From Zelonia costaricensis (taxonomy: Eukaryota > Euglenozoa > Kinetoplastea > Trypanosomatida > Trypanosomatidae): DNA of 51,804 nucleotides. Positions 10,701-20,606 of the stretch are shown here, in pieces (the first letter of the stretch is position 1; the number at the start of each line of letters is the position of its first letter). The stretch covers positions 1 through 51,804 of the forward strand of contig JASAOO010003388.1 in NCBI GenBank assembly GCA_030849075.1, given 5' to 3'. A model generated the notes under the pieces. It saw only the letters and a list, made by a program, of their open reading frames with translations, did not search any database and had not been told where the DNA came from. Made by a program: the position numbers and the translations under genes.

Positions 10701-13700
10701 CCCTCGAAGGCGAGGCGTCGCCGCTCCAAGGTGATGCGCTCGTGCAGGTCGCGGAACTGCGTGCGCACCGTCGTGGCGAGCCGGTCCAGCGTCGCGGCGA
10801 GCGACGAGCTCGGGCACAAGCTCTCCAGCCGCGCACACGCGTACGGCGTCCAGAGCGTGACGCCGCCGTCGGCCAAGCCAACGCAGAGGTAGCCGTTGCG
10901 GCGGCACTGCAGTGCCGTGATGGCGCGCTGCTGCAGGGCCTGCCGCTCCACCTCCGTCAGCACCTGACCCGGGTGGTTCAGCATGTCGGCCAGGTAGTCG
11001 GGCAGCGCGCCCTCGACGTACGCGTCCCACTCCGGCGCCAAGGCGGCGTCGTCGTCGTCGCTGTCGAAAGCGCACGGCTCCGCACTGGCTGCCCTGGCTA
11101 GCGCTGCAGCAGCGACGCGGCCCTGACGATCGAGCCGCTCCCGCCGCGCCCGCTCCAGCATCGCCGGTGGGGTCAGCAGGCAGAGCGGCGAGCGGCTCGT
11201 CGTGCACATCACCTGCCGCGTGAAGAGGCACTCAACCCACGAAGCCGTGATGGGGTGCGGCGGCGGGGCCGCACCGGGGGCGGTGAGGGCGGAGTTCGAC
11301 GCAGCCGACGCCTGGATGGCGGCCGCGGCCTGCCCCGCCGACGCGGTCGCCATCGCGCCCTCGCCGAACAGCAGCTCCCCCTGCACTTCCTGCACCAGCG
11401 CCTCCGCCGTCTGCTGCGCCGTCAGCGCCGCCGCCGCCGCGCGGGCCAGCACGAGGCTTCGCCCATCCGGCGACGCCGTCGTCGCCGTCGACGCGAGGAG
11501 GCTGGGCGAGAGCGCGCCGTGGCTGCTGCTGCTGCTAGCGATCAGCCCGGCACCTGGGGAGAGGGGGGTCGTCGCGCGCGAGCCCGGAATCGTCGGTCGC
11601 CGTACAACCCCGCCAAGCGGGTCGTGTGCGCCGCCACCGCCGCTGCTGGGTGTGACGGAGGCCACCGCCGGTGTAAGAGTGGCGAAGTCGCTGCTGCTGC
11701 TGGTGCTTCGCACACTGCCCTCCAGCTGCGCGCGGTCGCCCGCGGTGGCATCGCTGCCGCTGTAGCCGCCGGTGTGCGGCGGCGCTGCCTGTGGCGACGC
11801 GGCGCGGCGGTCGCCTGCCACGGCCCCGTCGGCGCCCTGCTGCTTCCTCTGCTGCTGCAACTGCAGCCGGCCCTGCTCGTGCAGGGCGGTACTGATCCAG
11901 TGACGGAGCAGGTGGACGCCGTCGCTGTCCAGCTCGAGCCCCGCCATGTCCGACGCCGCCGCCGCTGCCGACGTAGCCGTCGTCGCTGGCGATGACGATG
12001 CCGCGCCTGAAGCTGCACTCACCGCGTTGGGGGCGTGGAGGGGGTCGTGGCGGGGGGCAGGCAACACCGACGCCGCACCACAGCGGCGCAGCACGTAGTC
12101 CTGTACCACCTCCCCCTCTGGCGACTCCCACCACGCCTGTGTCTCCTGCGCTGCTGCTGCTGCTGGTGCAGCCACGCGCGCAGTCCTCGCAGAGACGGCG
12201 GAGGCGACGGCAGCGGCAGCCCGCATGCGCGCCACCGCGTCGTGCAGAACTGCTGCCGCGATGAGCACCTCGGACGACGTCGACACCGCGAGTGCGGGAG
12301 GCGCTGTGCCCCGTGCGGCGGCTGCACCACCCCCGCCCGTGATGCCGCGACCGCGCCGGTACGTCACGCGCTCGCGGCCTGACTTGTGGAAGAGGTCGCG
12401 GCGTGATTCGTAAAGCCCGAGAAGCCCAACCCCCTCCTCTGGTGACGGCACCGGCGCACCAGCCGTCCGTGCTGCCGTCAGCGACGCGCTGCTCTGGGTA
12501 GCCGTGAAGCCGCGGTGGGTGTGGGCAGGGCGACGCTGCATGGCCTGCGCCGCCAGCGGCTGCGGCACATCGAAGACGATGCTCAGGAAGTTCTGAACGA
12601 ACGGCTTGCCAGCCGACGAGGGCGCGCCCGGGCCCCCCGTGGCGGGGGTGACGGTGGGGGCGGGCGTCGTGCCAGACGTCATGGAGACCGGCGTCGCGGC
12701 GCCCGTGGCCGGCGGCGACGGCGTGGCCGGCTGCACCATGCTGCTCAGCGTCAGCGTGCGCTGCAGCTCCGCCGCGTAGGTGGACGCGTCGACCCCGTTG
12801 ACCTCGCGCAGGTACACGGGGGTCAGCTGGAACGCCGCGAGGAGGCGGCGCACGAGGTAGGAGATGACGTAGCCCTGCGAGGTGCCCACGTACACGGTGG
12901 CGTAGAGGGCGTCGAAGGTGAGGGCCGTGACGTGGCCCAGGGCGTGGTGTGAGGCGCACGTCGCGTCAATGGCCACCGTCCACGCCAGCGTCGGACTCGT
13001 CGCGGGCGGTGGCGCACCGATCTCCGACCTGCCCGCACCCAGGTGCGACTGCGACGCACTCTCGCCCGCCAGCGCATCCGTGCCATCGCGGAACGCGGCC
13101 GCATCGCCGCCGAGCTGCACGGCGAAGTCGCCGAGCAGCGCGACGAGGCTGGAGCCCTTCACGAGGTGAAACGAGAGCTGCTGCTGCCGGTCCGCGAGCA
13201 CGAGGCACGGGTACGCGCCGAGGAAGGTCGCGGCCGTCACCTCGTCGCCTGTCATGAAGCTGTGCACCACCACCCCCGCCTGAGCCCGCTCGCCCGCGCC
13301 GCGGTGGCCGGCTGCTGCCGTAGACGCCGGCGGCACCTCCGTCACGGAGGCGGCTGTGTCGGAGGTCATCATGCGCATGCGCACCGCGGCCGCACCGGAG
13401 CCGCCGCCATGGCCGCCGCTGCCGGCCCCGCCCGCCGCGCCGCCCCCCTTGTCCCCGTGCGAGAGCACGTCCATCACCATCACCAGGCCGCTGGCGTGCA
13501 CGAGGCAGACGAGGCCGAGGGGCGGGCTTGCCGTCGCGAGCAGCACCACGTCCGCTTCGATGTGCCGCGTCGGCAGCGCCAGCAGCAGCGCCCGCCCGGG
13601 GTTGACGGCGGAGGCCGACTGCGAGGGGGGCGGTTGGAGGGACGGCCGGGGTGGGGCGAGGGGCGGGGGCCCGGCCGAGGCGGCGCCGCGCTGGCCCGAG

Positions 13701-16700
13701 GCGGGCCGGAGGTCCAGGCTGAAGGACGCCCCGCTGCTGGCACGCTCGAAGGCGAGAAGCTCGTCCAGCGCGGCAATACCCGTCATGCCTTTCCAGAGCT
13801 GCAGCTCATGCGCCGTCAGCGCCGCTCCCGTCCCAGCAGACCGCCCTGCGACCCCGAAGCCGGCGAGGTGCCGCGAAGCATGGGGGTGGCGGTGCAGCGA
13901 CGCGAGCACGCGCCGCACCTGCTCCAGAGCGCGCAGCATCAGCGTACGGGAGACGATGACGCGCGTGGCCGTTGTGGAGTGGCTGAGCAGCGTGAAGGAG
14001 CGCAGCAGGCCGTCGGCGTACACCACAACGAGCTCCTGCGAGGCTTCCAGGTACATCATATGTATGGGCTCGCGGTGCACGTTGCGGCTCAGCCGGTCGT
14101 CGGCCTCACCGGGCCGTGGCGCCATGGCCGGACCCGCGCGCGGGCTGCTGCCACCGGCGCCGCCCGTGCCCGTGCCGGTGGTGGACGAAAGCAGCTGCTG
14201 TAGCACCAACGCCACGGCCTGCGCGTAGGCCGCCGGGGCGAGCCGCGCCGGCGCCTGCTGGCCAGCCCCGGCCACACCCGCCGCACCCCGCTTCGGGGAG
14301 CCGCTGCCGCCCTCTCGCGAACTTGCCGTCGGAGAGTGCGGCACGCCGGCGCCGCCGTGCAGGAGCGATGCCGCGCTGGGCGCAGTGATGGCGCCGAACA
14401 GGTGCTGGTACTGCATGGCCGCCTCCACGAGATCCTCGACAGAGGGTGGGGTGGTGATGAACGTGTGCAGCAGCCGGCCCGAGTCGCTGCGGTGCAGGCG
14501 GATGTCGCCGTGGAGCAGCGCGTAGCCGATCCAGTGCCCGCCAGGTCCCAGGCAGGCACACCGGATGTCGCTCAGAACGAGATTCTGATCCCGCATCACG
14601 CTCGTCACGAGCCCGTCGTCCTCATTCGCAGCCCCACCGCCACCGCCGAGACCGCCGGCACTGCCATCGCCGCCGCCGCCGCTCTGTCCCCCGCTGGAGC
14701 CGTGGAAGCCGGTGCGGGCCGCCGCGCTGCCGTGCGGCTGCCTCTCCGCCGTGAGCAGCTGCGACGGCGCCGTCTTGGCGCCTCCAGTGCGGGGCCTCAT
14801 CGACGCAGCGCGCCGACCTGGCGCGGCGGCGGCGGATGAGCCCGGCACGCTCAACATTGGCGCAGAGCTGCGGGAGGAGCCGGAGCGGCGTGCGTGCAGC
14901 GGCCGCGCCGACACTGCCCGCATCACGTCGTTCACGGATGGGGGCAACAGCCGCCAGGGCTCCCCTGTTGTGGCGGCCCCACTCGACGTCGCGGCGGCCA
15001 CCGCAGCGGCGGACGTCCTCTCGTCGTACACGCGTGACGCGTTCCCGTGGCCGCCATGCCCTCGCCGGCCTCCACCACCCCTGCCCGTCTGCTGCGGCGG
15101 CGGCGGGTCGTTGCTCCGCCCCCTCGCCGCGGTCTTGCCCCGCGTGTTGCCGGTGAGCCGGTGCTCGAAGAGGTGGCGGTACTCGGCGTTGTTAGCGCGA
15201 ATGCCGAGCTCCATGGCACCGGTCAGCAGCGACCACAGCCGGCAGTCGGCGCTGCTGAGGCTGATCAGCCGGCGATGCACGCGGCCGACGCGTGAGACGG
15301 TCGACGTGTCGACGAGCAACACCCGCAGCGGCTCCGTGTGGGCCCGCGCGCTGGACTGCCCGCTGAGGAAGTAGCAGTGGGCCGCGTTCTGGCTGCCCAA
15401 GACGAACAGCTGCCGACCTGCGTAGCTGTACGCGGCCGTGCGGCACGGCTGCTGGCGGTAATCGGCGGCATCCACGGAGGCCTCGATGCTGTTCTTGGTC
15501 GTCCGCAGCAGCGCTGACGGAGCGAGAGGGACGCCGGCCGCACCGCTGCTGCTCAGCCGACCCCCGGAGCTCGCCCCGACGCTCCCGCCGGACCCGGGGG
15601 CGCCGCCACCGCCGCCTTTCCCCGCACTGACTCGCTCTGCATCGGCGCTACCCCCACCGCCACCGCGAAGGGCACCGCCCTGGCCTGGCAGCTGCAGCGG
15701 CGCCCATGCGTAGAAGGAGGTGATGGGCTGCGACTGCCGCAGTGACCACACCTTCACGTACGCACTGCTGTCCACCGTGATGAGCTGATCGAGATCCTCG
15801 ACCACCATCATCGCGTTGATGACGCCGAGGTGCGGCGCCGTGGCGTCGTACAGCTCCAGCCGCGGCGGCGCAGCGGAGGCGGTCATGGATGACAACGGCG
15901 GCGCACCCATGACGGTGACGCCGGGGCCGTCCCCCAACCCTGCCGCGTCGCTTGGCGTCGCGGGGCGACTCGGCGAATCCCGTGCTCCAGAGCCGGACGC
16001 CGCTGCGCCGAGGCGAGGCGGCGACGTGCCCCCGCCGTGGCCGCCGCGGGTGCCGCTGCCGGCGCTGTCCGGCAGTGCCGGGGCCGTGGGCAGCACGGAG
16101 GAGTGGTAGAGGTACACCTTGTTCGTGACCGTGTACACGGCCAGCATGGCGAAGAGCGGGATGGGCAGGGCGTACCGCACGCCCGTCTCGCACACGCGCA
16201 GGCGCTGCAGCACCTCAATGCGGACGGGCGGCCGCGAGGCGTCGCTCGCGCCGGTCGTCGACGCGGTCGGCACCAGGGCCGAGGCAACGTCCCTCGCACA
16301 CGTCACGCCGCCGCGCGGGCTGCGTTGCTGGTGGTGGTGATGCGAGCCGGAGCCGTCCACCCAGCTTTGCGGGTAGGCCAGCCGCAGCGTGATGACATCG
16401 CCGTCGAGCCCACTGCTCACGACCAAGCCATTGCCGGCGGACGCTACAACGGAGCAGACGAGCGTGCCGGGCGTGTGGACCTGTCGCGAGTGGAGGGTGA
16501 AGGCGTTGAGGTCGCCGTAGTAGGTGCGTTGGGCCAGCGCCCGGTAGCCGGTCCACGCGCTCTCTGAGTTGCCAATCCGTTCAGATGCCGGTTGCACGCC
16601 GCTGGCGACCATCGCCGCGCTGAGCTCCGCCGGCGCCGCGTCGCCGTTCGCGTTGTCGCCGTAGATGGCGGAGAGCGTCGCGATGCGAGGCACCTGGTTG

Positions 16701-19700
16701 AGCATCGCGTAGAGGTCGACCAGCAGGATCGTGCCGCTGCGGGTGCCGAGCAGGAGGTACTCCTGCCGCGGCACCGAGATGCGGTCGCGGCGGGTGCGGC
16801 GGCGGTTGGAGGTGCTCCCCGCGGTCGGCGGCGAGGCCCCGCCGCTGGTGCTGCCGCTGCCGCTGCCGCTGCCGCGCCGCCCGCCGGCAGCCCACTCGAT
16901 GCTCGTCACCGTCTCCGCGCAGCGCAGCACCCCCGCCTCGGGCAACGGCTGCACGGCGCGCGTCGTGCCGTAGAGCCGCAGCAGCATGTCGTTGCTGCGG
17001 GCGATGAAGACCGGCCACGGCACAGACGGTGTGACCTCCTCGACAGAGAGCACCGCCTCCAGCGAGACGAGCTTCGCCGGCTGGTGGGCGCGGCTGCTCG
17101 CAAACCGGTCGTCCTCGTCCTCCCCATCGTCCTCGTCCGCCGCACCGCCGCTTGGTGGGACGCCCGGGGTCGAGGAGCTGAGCTGCTGCAAGACGCTGAG
17201 AGCCGTCGACTCCTGCAGCCGGCGGCCGTCCTCGTACCGCACAAACACGTTGTGGGGGCGCTGGTTGATGCGCCAGGGCCGCTGCCGCAGTGCTGCGTCG
17301 TAGCCGCCTGGGCCGCCGCCACGCCCGCCACCACCCGCGCCGGGGCGGCCGCCGGCCTCTCCATCCTCGCCTCCCCGGCTGCCGCGGGGTTCGTGAACGG
17401 GCCGCCCGAAGGCGTCGCGGGGTTCGCCTTCGAGCTCCTTGCAGATGACCTCGATGGGCCGCACCAGAAATCGCTGGTGGATGCTGCCGAGCTGGGCGCC
17501 GTCGCAGATGGCGTAGTCCGTTGCGCCCTCGAGCATGACGAGTGACGCGCTGTGCCGCACCTCGTACACGTCGCCGGTGTAGCCGAGCCGCGCCAGCGTC
17601 GGCGCCAGCGGCTCCACGACGTAGCGGTCGAACACGGAGGCGCTGGCGCGTGTGAGGTGGGCGGCGCGCTCGCGCACCTTGCGCTGGTGGTCCTGCACGT
17701 CGGCCTCCTCGATCAACGCGTTCGTAAAGGCCTCCCATGTGATGCTGCCCTTCTGCTCCGTGTCGACGGTGGTGAAGAACTGCATGGCGACATCCTCGCA
17801 GAGCGAGTGCAGCCGCTGCACCTCGGCAAGCACGCGGGGGTGCTGGGCGAGGAGCTGTAGCTGACGCCTGTACGCCCGCCGCGCGGCCCGGGCGTAGGTG
17901 TAGCTCAGCAGCGGACCCTCTTGGACGTTGTGCGCGTCCTCGCCGGCGCCCGCAGCGATCGCGGCCGCCTCGTCTGCGTACTCCTCGGCGAGCAGCGCCT
18001 CCTCCTCGGCGGGGTGCAGCGAGCCCCACGCCACGGGCTTCCATCGCCCAGCAAAGTCCTGCCGCTGCGGCGGACACAACAGCTCCCAGATGTGGTACGT
18101 GTCGTCGGCGGACAGCGGCAGCTCGGTGGTGCGGGCGCGATCGGGGAAGCAGCGGTGCGCGTCGGCGAGCTCGGCGGCGTAGGCATCATGGATGCGCTGG
18201 GCCTCGCGGCGTAGCGAGGGCACCGCCCGCAACGCGTACGCCGGCGTGCACTGCGCTGGCTCGGGGAAGAAGAAGGGGTCTATGAGCGCGGGGCTGAAGA
18301 GGCCGGTGGGGAAGTACGCGGCGTAGTGCGCAACGAACAGGAAGCGGCTGATCACGTACACGAAGACCGGCAGAGGCAGCTGCATCTGCGTCAGGTCGCC
18401 CGAGGCGCCGAGCATGAGCTGCGGAGCCGCCAGCTGCGTGAGGGAGGAGGCGACGAGGGGGGCGCTTGCGGCGGTGGGACGGCGCTGCAGTGGAGAGTTG
18501 CCTGGTCCATCGCGCAGGGCCGCGGCGCCGAACTCGTCGCCTTCGGTTGCCTCCACGGCGGCGCGGGAGCTGGACTGGTGCGCGGTGGTCTCCTGCCGGT
18601 CCGTCAGCACGGTGAGACCGAGGTCGTCGTACAGGTCCACTTCCCAGGCCGCCAGCATCGGTCGTGGCGTCGGTGCGGCTCGCGAGGAGGCGGAGCCGGA
18701 CCGCGGCGGTGCGGCCGCGGCGCTCGCTGCCGCGGTGGCCGTGGTGTGGTTGGACGTTGTGTAGGAGCGCGGCGGTGGCGTGGAAGCGGCGTGGAAGCCC
18801 CGGCCAGCGAGGGACGGGGCAGCAGCAACCGCAGCAGCGCCCGTGCCAGTGCTGCCGTCTGCCGGCGCCTCGCCTGCGGCTGGCGCCGCTGTGGCCGTCG
18901 TCGTCGCGATGCTGCTCGACTTGTCGATGGCCGCCACCCCTGTGGCGGGGGTGCGCCAGAAGGCAGGGCGCAGGGCGGCGCACAGCCTCATCGGCACCGC
19001 ACTCGTCGCGGAGCCCGGCCTGCTGCTGCCGCCCCACTTCGCGCTACGCGTGCGTCGCACGCCGGCCGTGTCCGCCTCCGCCTGCAGCCACGCCTCGTAG
19101 CGCCGCCGCTGGGACAGGAACAGGCGGGGCTGCACGTGGGCGCAGCGGTACTGCGTCACCCACTCACGCCGCGCGCGCTGCAGGTGCACCGCCGGCACGC
19201 CGACCGGCACCGTCTCGCTGCCGTACAGATATCCGTGCGCGGCCCGCAGCGCGGCGTGGACGGCGGCGTCGTGCGCCTGGCTGGCGGTGTCCGCCAGGCT
19301 GTCGGGCTCGAGCTCGGCTGCCTCGGCGTGGCCGCCGCGACGGGAGCGGGGACTGCTGCTCTGCCCACGCGCGGCTGGCCCGCTCGTCTTTTCCGCCTTC
19401 GCCGTCTGGCGCGGGCTGCCGAGTTCTTTGCTGCTCAACTCGCGCGCGCTGCTCTCCATCATGGCCACCACCGCCGCCATGTCCTCGGCCCGCTGCACAG
19501 CGCTGCTCTGCACGTGGGTCAGCTCCGACCGCATCGAGGCCGCGACGAGTCGCTTGAACTCCATGAGCTGCTCCTTCATCGGGCAGAGCTGCGTGTGGGC
19601 ACAGAAGGACTGCTGCAGCGCGTCCATGTCGGCGAGCGCGATGAGCAAGATGGACGGCAGCGGGGCCTCGGTGCTGGGCAGCGGTGGCGGCGACAGCACG

Positions 19701-20524
19701 GCCGACGCATCCGCCGCTCCCGGCGACGGTGAACACGTCAGAGGCGTCTGCGCCCCGGCCCGTCCGAAGCCGCTTTCCAGCGTCGCGCCGTGGCGTCTCG
19801 GCTCTGCGGACGAGACCCGACTGCCGCGCGAGGACGGGCGGGACTGGAAGCCAACGCCACCGCGGCTGTGCGGAGAGACCGATCCGGGATCGCCCCGGCC
19901 TGCCTCGAGATCGGACGGGGGCCGTGACGCCACGGCCATGCGCTCCACAGGACGTGGAAGGAGCTGGAAGCACGCGCTGGCGTTGATGTTGTCCAGCAAC
20001 GCCGCCGTCGTGGACCAGTCGCGAAACACCGACGGCGTGGCCCTACCGCTGTTGCCGCGCGGGGATCGGCGTGCTGCGCCAATCAGCCGCGCCGTCGTCG
20101 TCGTCGGCATCGGCGACCTTGAGTTCTGCACGCCTGCCGCTGCTGATGAGGTGGCTGATGCGGCGCCTGCGCCTGGTAGTGCGTGGTGCATCGGCGTCCG
20201 CATGCGGAGCGACGAGGAGGCGGGGCTCGGCTGCGATGACGGCGTCGTGGTGGTGGGGGCGGCGGTGGTGGAGCTGCGGACGGACGCGCTCATCACGGAG
20301 TCCGCCGGGTTGCGCGGGATGACGCTGGCGAGGGAGTACGGTGAGGTCCGGATCGTGTTGTTCTCACTGGCGTCGACGCCGGGTGCGTCGGGAACCAGCG
20401 GAGGAGCCGTGCGGCTGCTCCGTGTGTGGCCCGAGGCGGAGAGGGTCATGCTGGGTGGGGTTGAAATGCGGGAGGCGGCGGCCGGTGCCGCAGGCCCCGC
20501 CGTGGCATCCGTTACTGCGGACAT
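7739..20524 (-). CDS. Giant WD40-repeat protein with an EF-hand-like segment (WDR49/WDR64-like architecture)
   Basis: 4261 residues from the ATG at 20524; the frame stays open to 20632 only through a GTG codon upstream of a 15-G run and of the predicted splice acceptor. Order of parts: Ser/Pro/Arg-rich disordered N-terminus (about 1-300); a helical region; an EF-hand-like stretch near residue 905-940 (FTTVDTEQKGSITWEAF); then scattered WD40-type blades from about 1260 to 3230, for example GTRSGTILLVDL, SGLDGDVITLRL, VDSSAYVKVWSL and VGLADGGVTLW, separated by long Gly/Ser/Ala insertions. A coiled-coil segment follows at about 3240-3310, a Gln/His-rich run near 3670, and a disordered C-terminus. 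An EF-hand before WD40 blades resembles WDR49/WDR64-type proteins, several of which are linked to cilia, so a flagellar or cytoskeletal scaffold is a reasonable inference. No enzymatic motif was seen. The exact number of propellers cannot be counted by eye. Confidence 0.88.
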   Translation of the reverse strand: MSAVTDATAGPAAPAAASRISTPPSMTLSASGHTRSSRTAPPLVPDAPGVDASENNTIRTSPYSLASVIPRNPADSVMSASVRSSTTAAPTTTTPSSQPSPASSSLRMRTPMHHALPGAGAASATSSAAAGVQNSRSPMPTTTTARLIGAARRSPRGNSGRATPSVFRDWSTTAALLDNINASACFQLLPRPVERMAVASRPPSDLEAGRGDPGSVSPHSRGGVGFQSRPSSRGSRVSSAEPRRHGATLESGFGRAGAQTPLTCSPSPGAADASAVLSPPPLPSTEAPLPSILLIALADMDALQQSFCAHTQLCPMKEQLMEFKRLVAASMRSELTHVQSSAVQRAEDMAAVVAMMESSARELSSKELGSPRQTAKAEKTSGPAARGQSSSPRSRRGGHAEAAELEPDSLADTASQAHDAAVHAALRAAHGYLYGSETVPVGVPAVHLQRARREWVTQYRCAHVQPRLFLSQRRRYEAWLQAEADTAGVRRTRSAKWGGSSRPGSATSAVPMRLCAALRPAFWRTPATGVAAIDKSSSIATTTATAAPAAGEAPADGSTGTGAAAVAAAPSLAGRGFHAASTPPPRSYTTSNHTTATAAASAAAAPPRSGSASSRAAPTPRPMLAAWEVDLYDDLGLTVLTDRQETTAHQSSSRAAVEATEGDEFGAAALRDGPGNSPLQRRPTAASAPLVASSLTQLAAPQLMLGASGDLTQMQLPLPVFVYVISRFLFVAHYAAYFPTGLFSPALIDPFFFPEPAQCTPAYALRAVPSLRREAQRIHDAYAAELADAHRCFPDRARTTELPLSADDTYHIWELLCPPQRQDFAGRWKPVAWGSLHPAEEEALLAEEYADEAAAIAAGAGEDAHNVQEGPLLSYTYARAARRAYRRQLQLLAQHPRVLAEVQRLHSLCEDVAMQFFTTVDTEQKGSITWEAFTNALIEEADVQDHQRKVRERAAHLTRASASVFDRYVVEPLAPTLARLGYTGDVYEVRHSASLVMLEGATDYAICDGAQLGSIHQRFLVRPIEVICKELEGEPRDAFGRPVHEPRGSRGGEDGEAGGRPGAGGGGRGGGPGGYDAALRQRPWRINQRPHNVFVRYEDGRRLQESTALSVLQQLSSSTPGVPPSGGAADEDDGEDEDDRFASSRAHQPAKLVSLEAVLSVEEVTPSVPWPVFIARSNDMLLRLYGTTRAVQPLPEAGVLRCAETVTSIEWAAGGRRGSGSGSGSTSGGASPPTAGSTSNRRRTRRDRISVPRQEYLLLGTRSGTILLVDLYAMLNQVPRIATLSAIYGDNANGDAAPAELSAAMVASGVQPASERIGNSESAWTGYRALAQRTYYGDLNAFTLHSRQVHTPGTLVCSVVASAGNGLVVSSGLDGDVITLRLAYPQSWVDGSGSHHHHQQRSPRGGVTCARDVASALVPTASTTGASDASRPPVRIEVLQRLRVCETGVRYALPIPLFAMLAVYTVTNKVYLYHSSVLPTAPALPDSAGSGTRGGHGGGTSPPRLGAAASGSGARDSPSRPATPSDAAGLGDGPGVTVMGAPPLSSMTASAAPPRLELYDATAPHLGVINAMMVVEDLDQLITVDSSAYVKVWSLRQSQPITSFYAWAPLQLPGQGGALRGGGGGSADAERVSAGKGGGGGAPGSGGSVGASSGGRLSSSGAAGVPLAPSALLRTTKNSIEASVDAADYRQQPCRTAAYSYAGRQLFVLGSQNAAHCYFLSGQSSARAHTEPLRVLLVDTSTVSRVGRVHRRLISLSSADCRLWSLLTGAMELGIRANNAEYRHLFEHRLTGNTRGKTAARGRSNDPPPPQQTGRGGGGRRGHGGHGNASRVYDERTSAAAVAAATSSGAATTGEPWRLLPPSVNDVMRAVSARPLHARRSGSSRSSAPMLSVPGSSAAAAPGRRAASMRPRTGGAKTAPSQLLTAERQPHGSAAARTGFHGSSGGQSGGGGDGSAGGLGGGGGAANEDDGLVTSVMRDQNLVLSDIRCACLGPGGHWIGYALLHGDIRLHRSDSGRLLHTFITTPPSVEDLVEAAMQYQHLFGAITAPSAASLLHGGAGVPHSPTASSREGGSGSPKRGAAGVAGAGQQAPARLAPAAYAQAVALVLQQLLSSTTGTGTGGAGGSSPRAGPAMAPRPGEADDRLSRNVHREPIHMMYLEASQELVVVYADGLLRSFTLLSHSTTATRVIVSRTLMLRALEQVRRVLASLHRHPHASRHLAGFGVAGRSAGTGAALTAHELQLWKGMTGIAALDELLAFERASSGASFSLDLRPASGQRGAASAGPPPLAPPRPSLQPPPSQSASAVNPGRALLLALPTRHIEADVVLLATASPPLGLVCLVHASGLVMVMDVLSHGDKGGGAAGGAGSGGHGGGSGAAAVRMRMMTSDTAASVTEVPPASTAAAGHRGAGERAQAGVVVHSFMTGDEVTAATFLGAYPCLVLADRQQQLSFHLVKGSSLVALLGDFAVQLGGDAAAFRDGTDALAGESASQSHLGAGRSEIGAPPPATSPTLAWTVAIDATCASHHALGHVTALTFDALYATVYVGTSQGYVISYLVRRLLAAFQLTPVYLREVNGVDASTYAAELQRTLTLSSMVQPATPSPPATGAATPVSMTSGTTPAPTVTPATGGPGAPSSAGKPFVQNFLSIVFDVPQPLAAQAMQRRPAHTHRGFTATQSSASLTAARTAGAPVPSPEEGVGLLGLYESRRDLFHKSGRERVTYRRGRGITGGGGAAAARGTAPPALAVSTSSEVLIAAAVLHDAVARMRAAAAVASAVSARTARVAAPAAAAAQETQAWWESPEGEVVQDYVLRRCGAASVLPAPRHDPLHAPNAVSAASGAASSSPATTATSAAAAASDMAGLELDSDGVHLLRHWISTALHEQGRLQLQQQRKQQGADGAVAGDRRAASPQAAPPHTGGYSGSDATAGDRAQLEGSVRSTSSSSDFATLTPAVASVTPSSGGGGAHDPLGGVVRRPTIPGSRATTPLSPGAGLIASSSSSHGALSPSLLASTATTASPDGRSLVLARAAAAALTAQQTAEALVQEVQGELLFGEGAMATASAGQAAAAIQASAASNSALTAPGAAPPPHPITASWVECLFTRQVMCTTSRSPLCLLTPPAMLERARRERLDRQGRVAAAALARAASAEPCAFDSDDDDAALAPEWDAYVEGALPDYLADMLNHPGQVLTEVERQALQQRAITALQCRRNGYLCVGLADGGVTLWTPYACARLESLCPSSSLAATLDRLATTVRTQFRDLHERITLERRRLAFEGSLRSAHHTEEEGAARMKERIRAMLMEHHIAQLQTKVAAGAGAGDDDDDSSSGDKADAVERAMQLDTGLASTGGPASLQLGLSRPSSSAAALRREGSHAGTDRRPTVAEKRRGTTRTGGDDALGNTAGTSAAPPLVRGGSLEAELLASRPLLCLLLGIASPAELRARQLSPEDLCFLPFHVRSIASLGAFPAHCYDIAVTVAMRRLRRELVEEADELAREEAPMPTAETQPASPSPPPLATGTPGGAGGTLRAVPTPGHTAVVAQRKRRRLETVYDYHLPTLARAWWSNADLTVATSGAAAAAATAAATSASATAHSRGPSLMAVYPGALRMLLHRAMEGAPPVRHGDSTGGGGGGLPSVPSADFGVTVSSAQRSASAGTPQSSPHSTSLPHRQSSGHPPQQQQQQPGQHHQHQHHDHGASAAAGDGEYYYVCHALQVAEVSAETQWEVEELSRASHRLLQALQPSPQLHSPPGHYTHSSSDFSEAALPQLPPSSAAAVSAAVERQVRRELEARVAALSFRAVAAALLRNVQLTSFTSAGAAAAVSGRGLLTMMRGPAAPSQGRGGASGLVWVQATLRLQVHDAFVEPLLSWPTFAPAPSMHLVTAQARPTTGGGAYNFPSSLRRVSGAPLTLKDGASGLPHVLPFAGNTTTGVGPSAAAPAAEVFLTELTSAGRAGGDAVGADSRPSTATTRLPRSRGHTQRGGGDSLANADEANAPHRAGEDSEASQLVSLVELHGPYDANTTASPVEPPSTTLPSPGLQWQALASGSGGWSLSGTGPRDGGGGDFDSAEDAPLPGERRPGAPLAPTTGMPSVASRSLSSVSTLISVTSPLTAGSTGGGGVVGGLPRRPSPQRLQRLLPPMAAHRVPLSRTGSSAPTTRGGGGGSSAVINAVSPSPSRPPTGKVSGLRYGVRSPVLLAATAAPPSGGTAPTRPADPTLASSFHSPLCPPSSLTHGAAQQQQRKSRVTAMQPMTYFSLLGEAGTTK

Positions 20525-20559
20525 GACTTCCCGTGCCGTCGCGGATGGCGACGTGTACT

Positions 20560-20606
20560 CTACAAGAGGCACGCGACGGGTGGGGGGTGGAGGGGGGGGG
20601 GGGGGG
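20560..20606 (-). promoter_or_regulatory. Candidate spliced-leader acceptor for the WD40 giant
   Basis: Read on the minus strand, a C15 run (20606-20592) and a further CT-rich stretch to about 20575 are followed by the first AG at 20561-20560. That leaves a 5' UTR of about 35 bases before the ATG at 20524. Use of this site would remove the GTG-initiated N-terminal extension. Inferred from pattern only. Confidence 0.5.
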
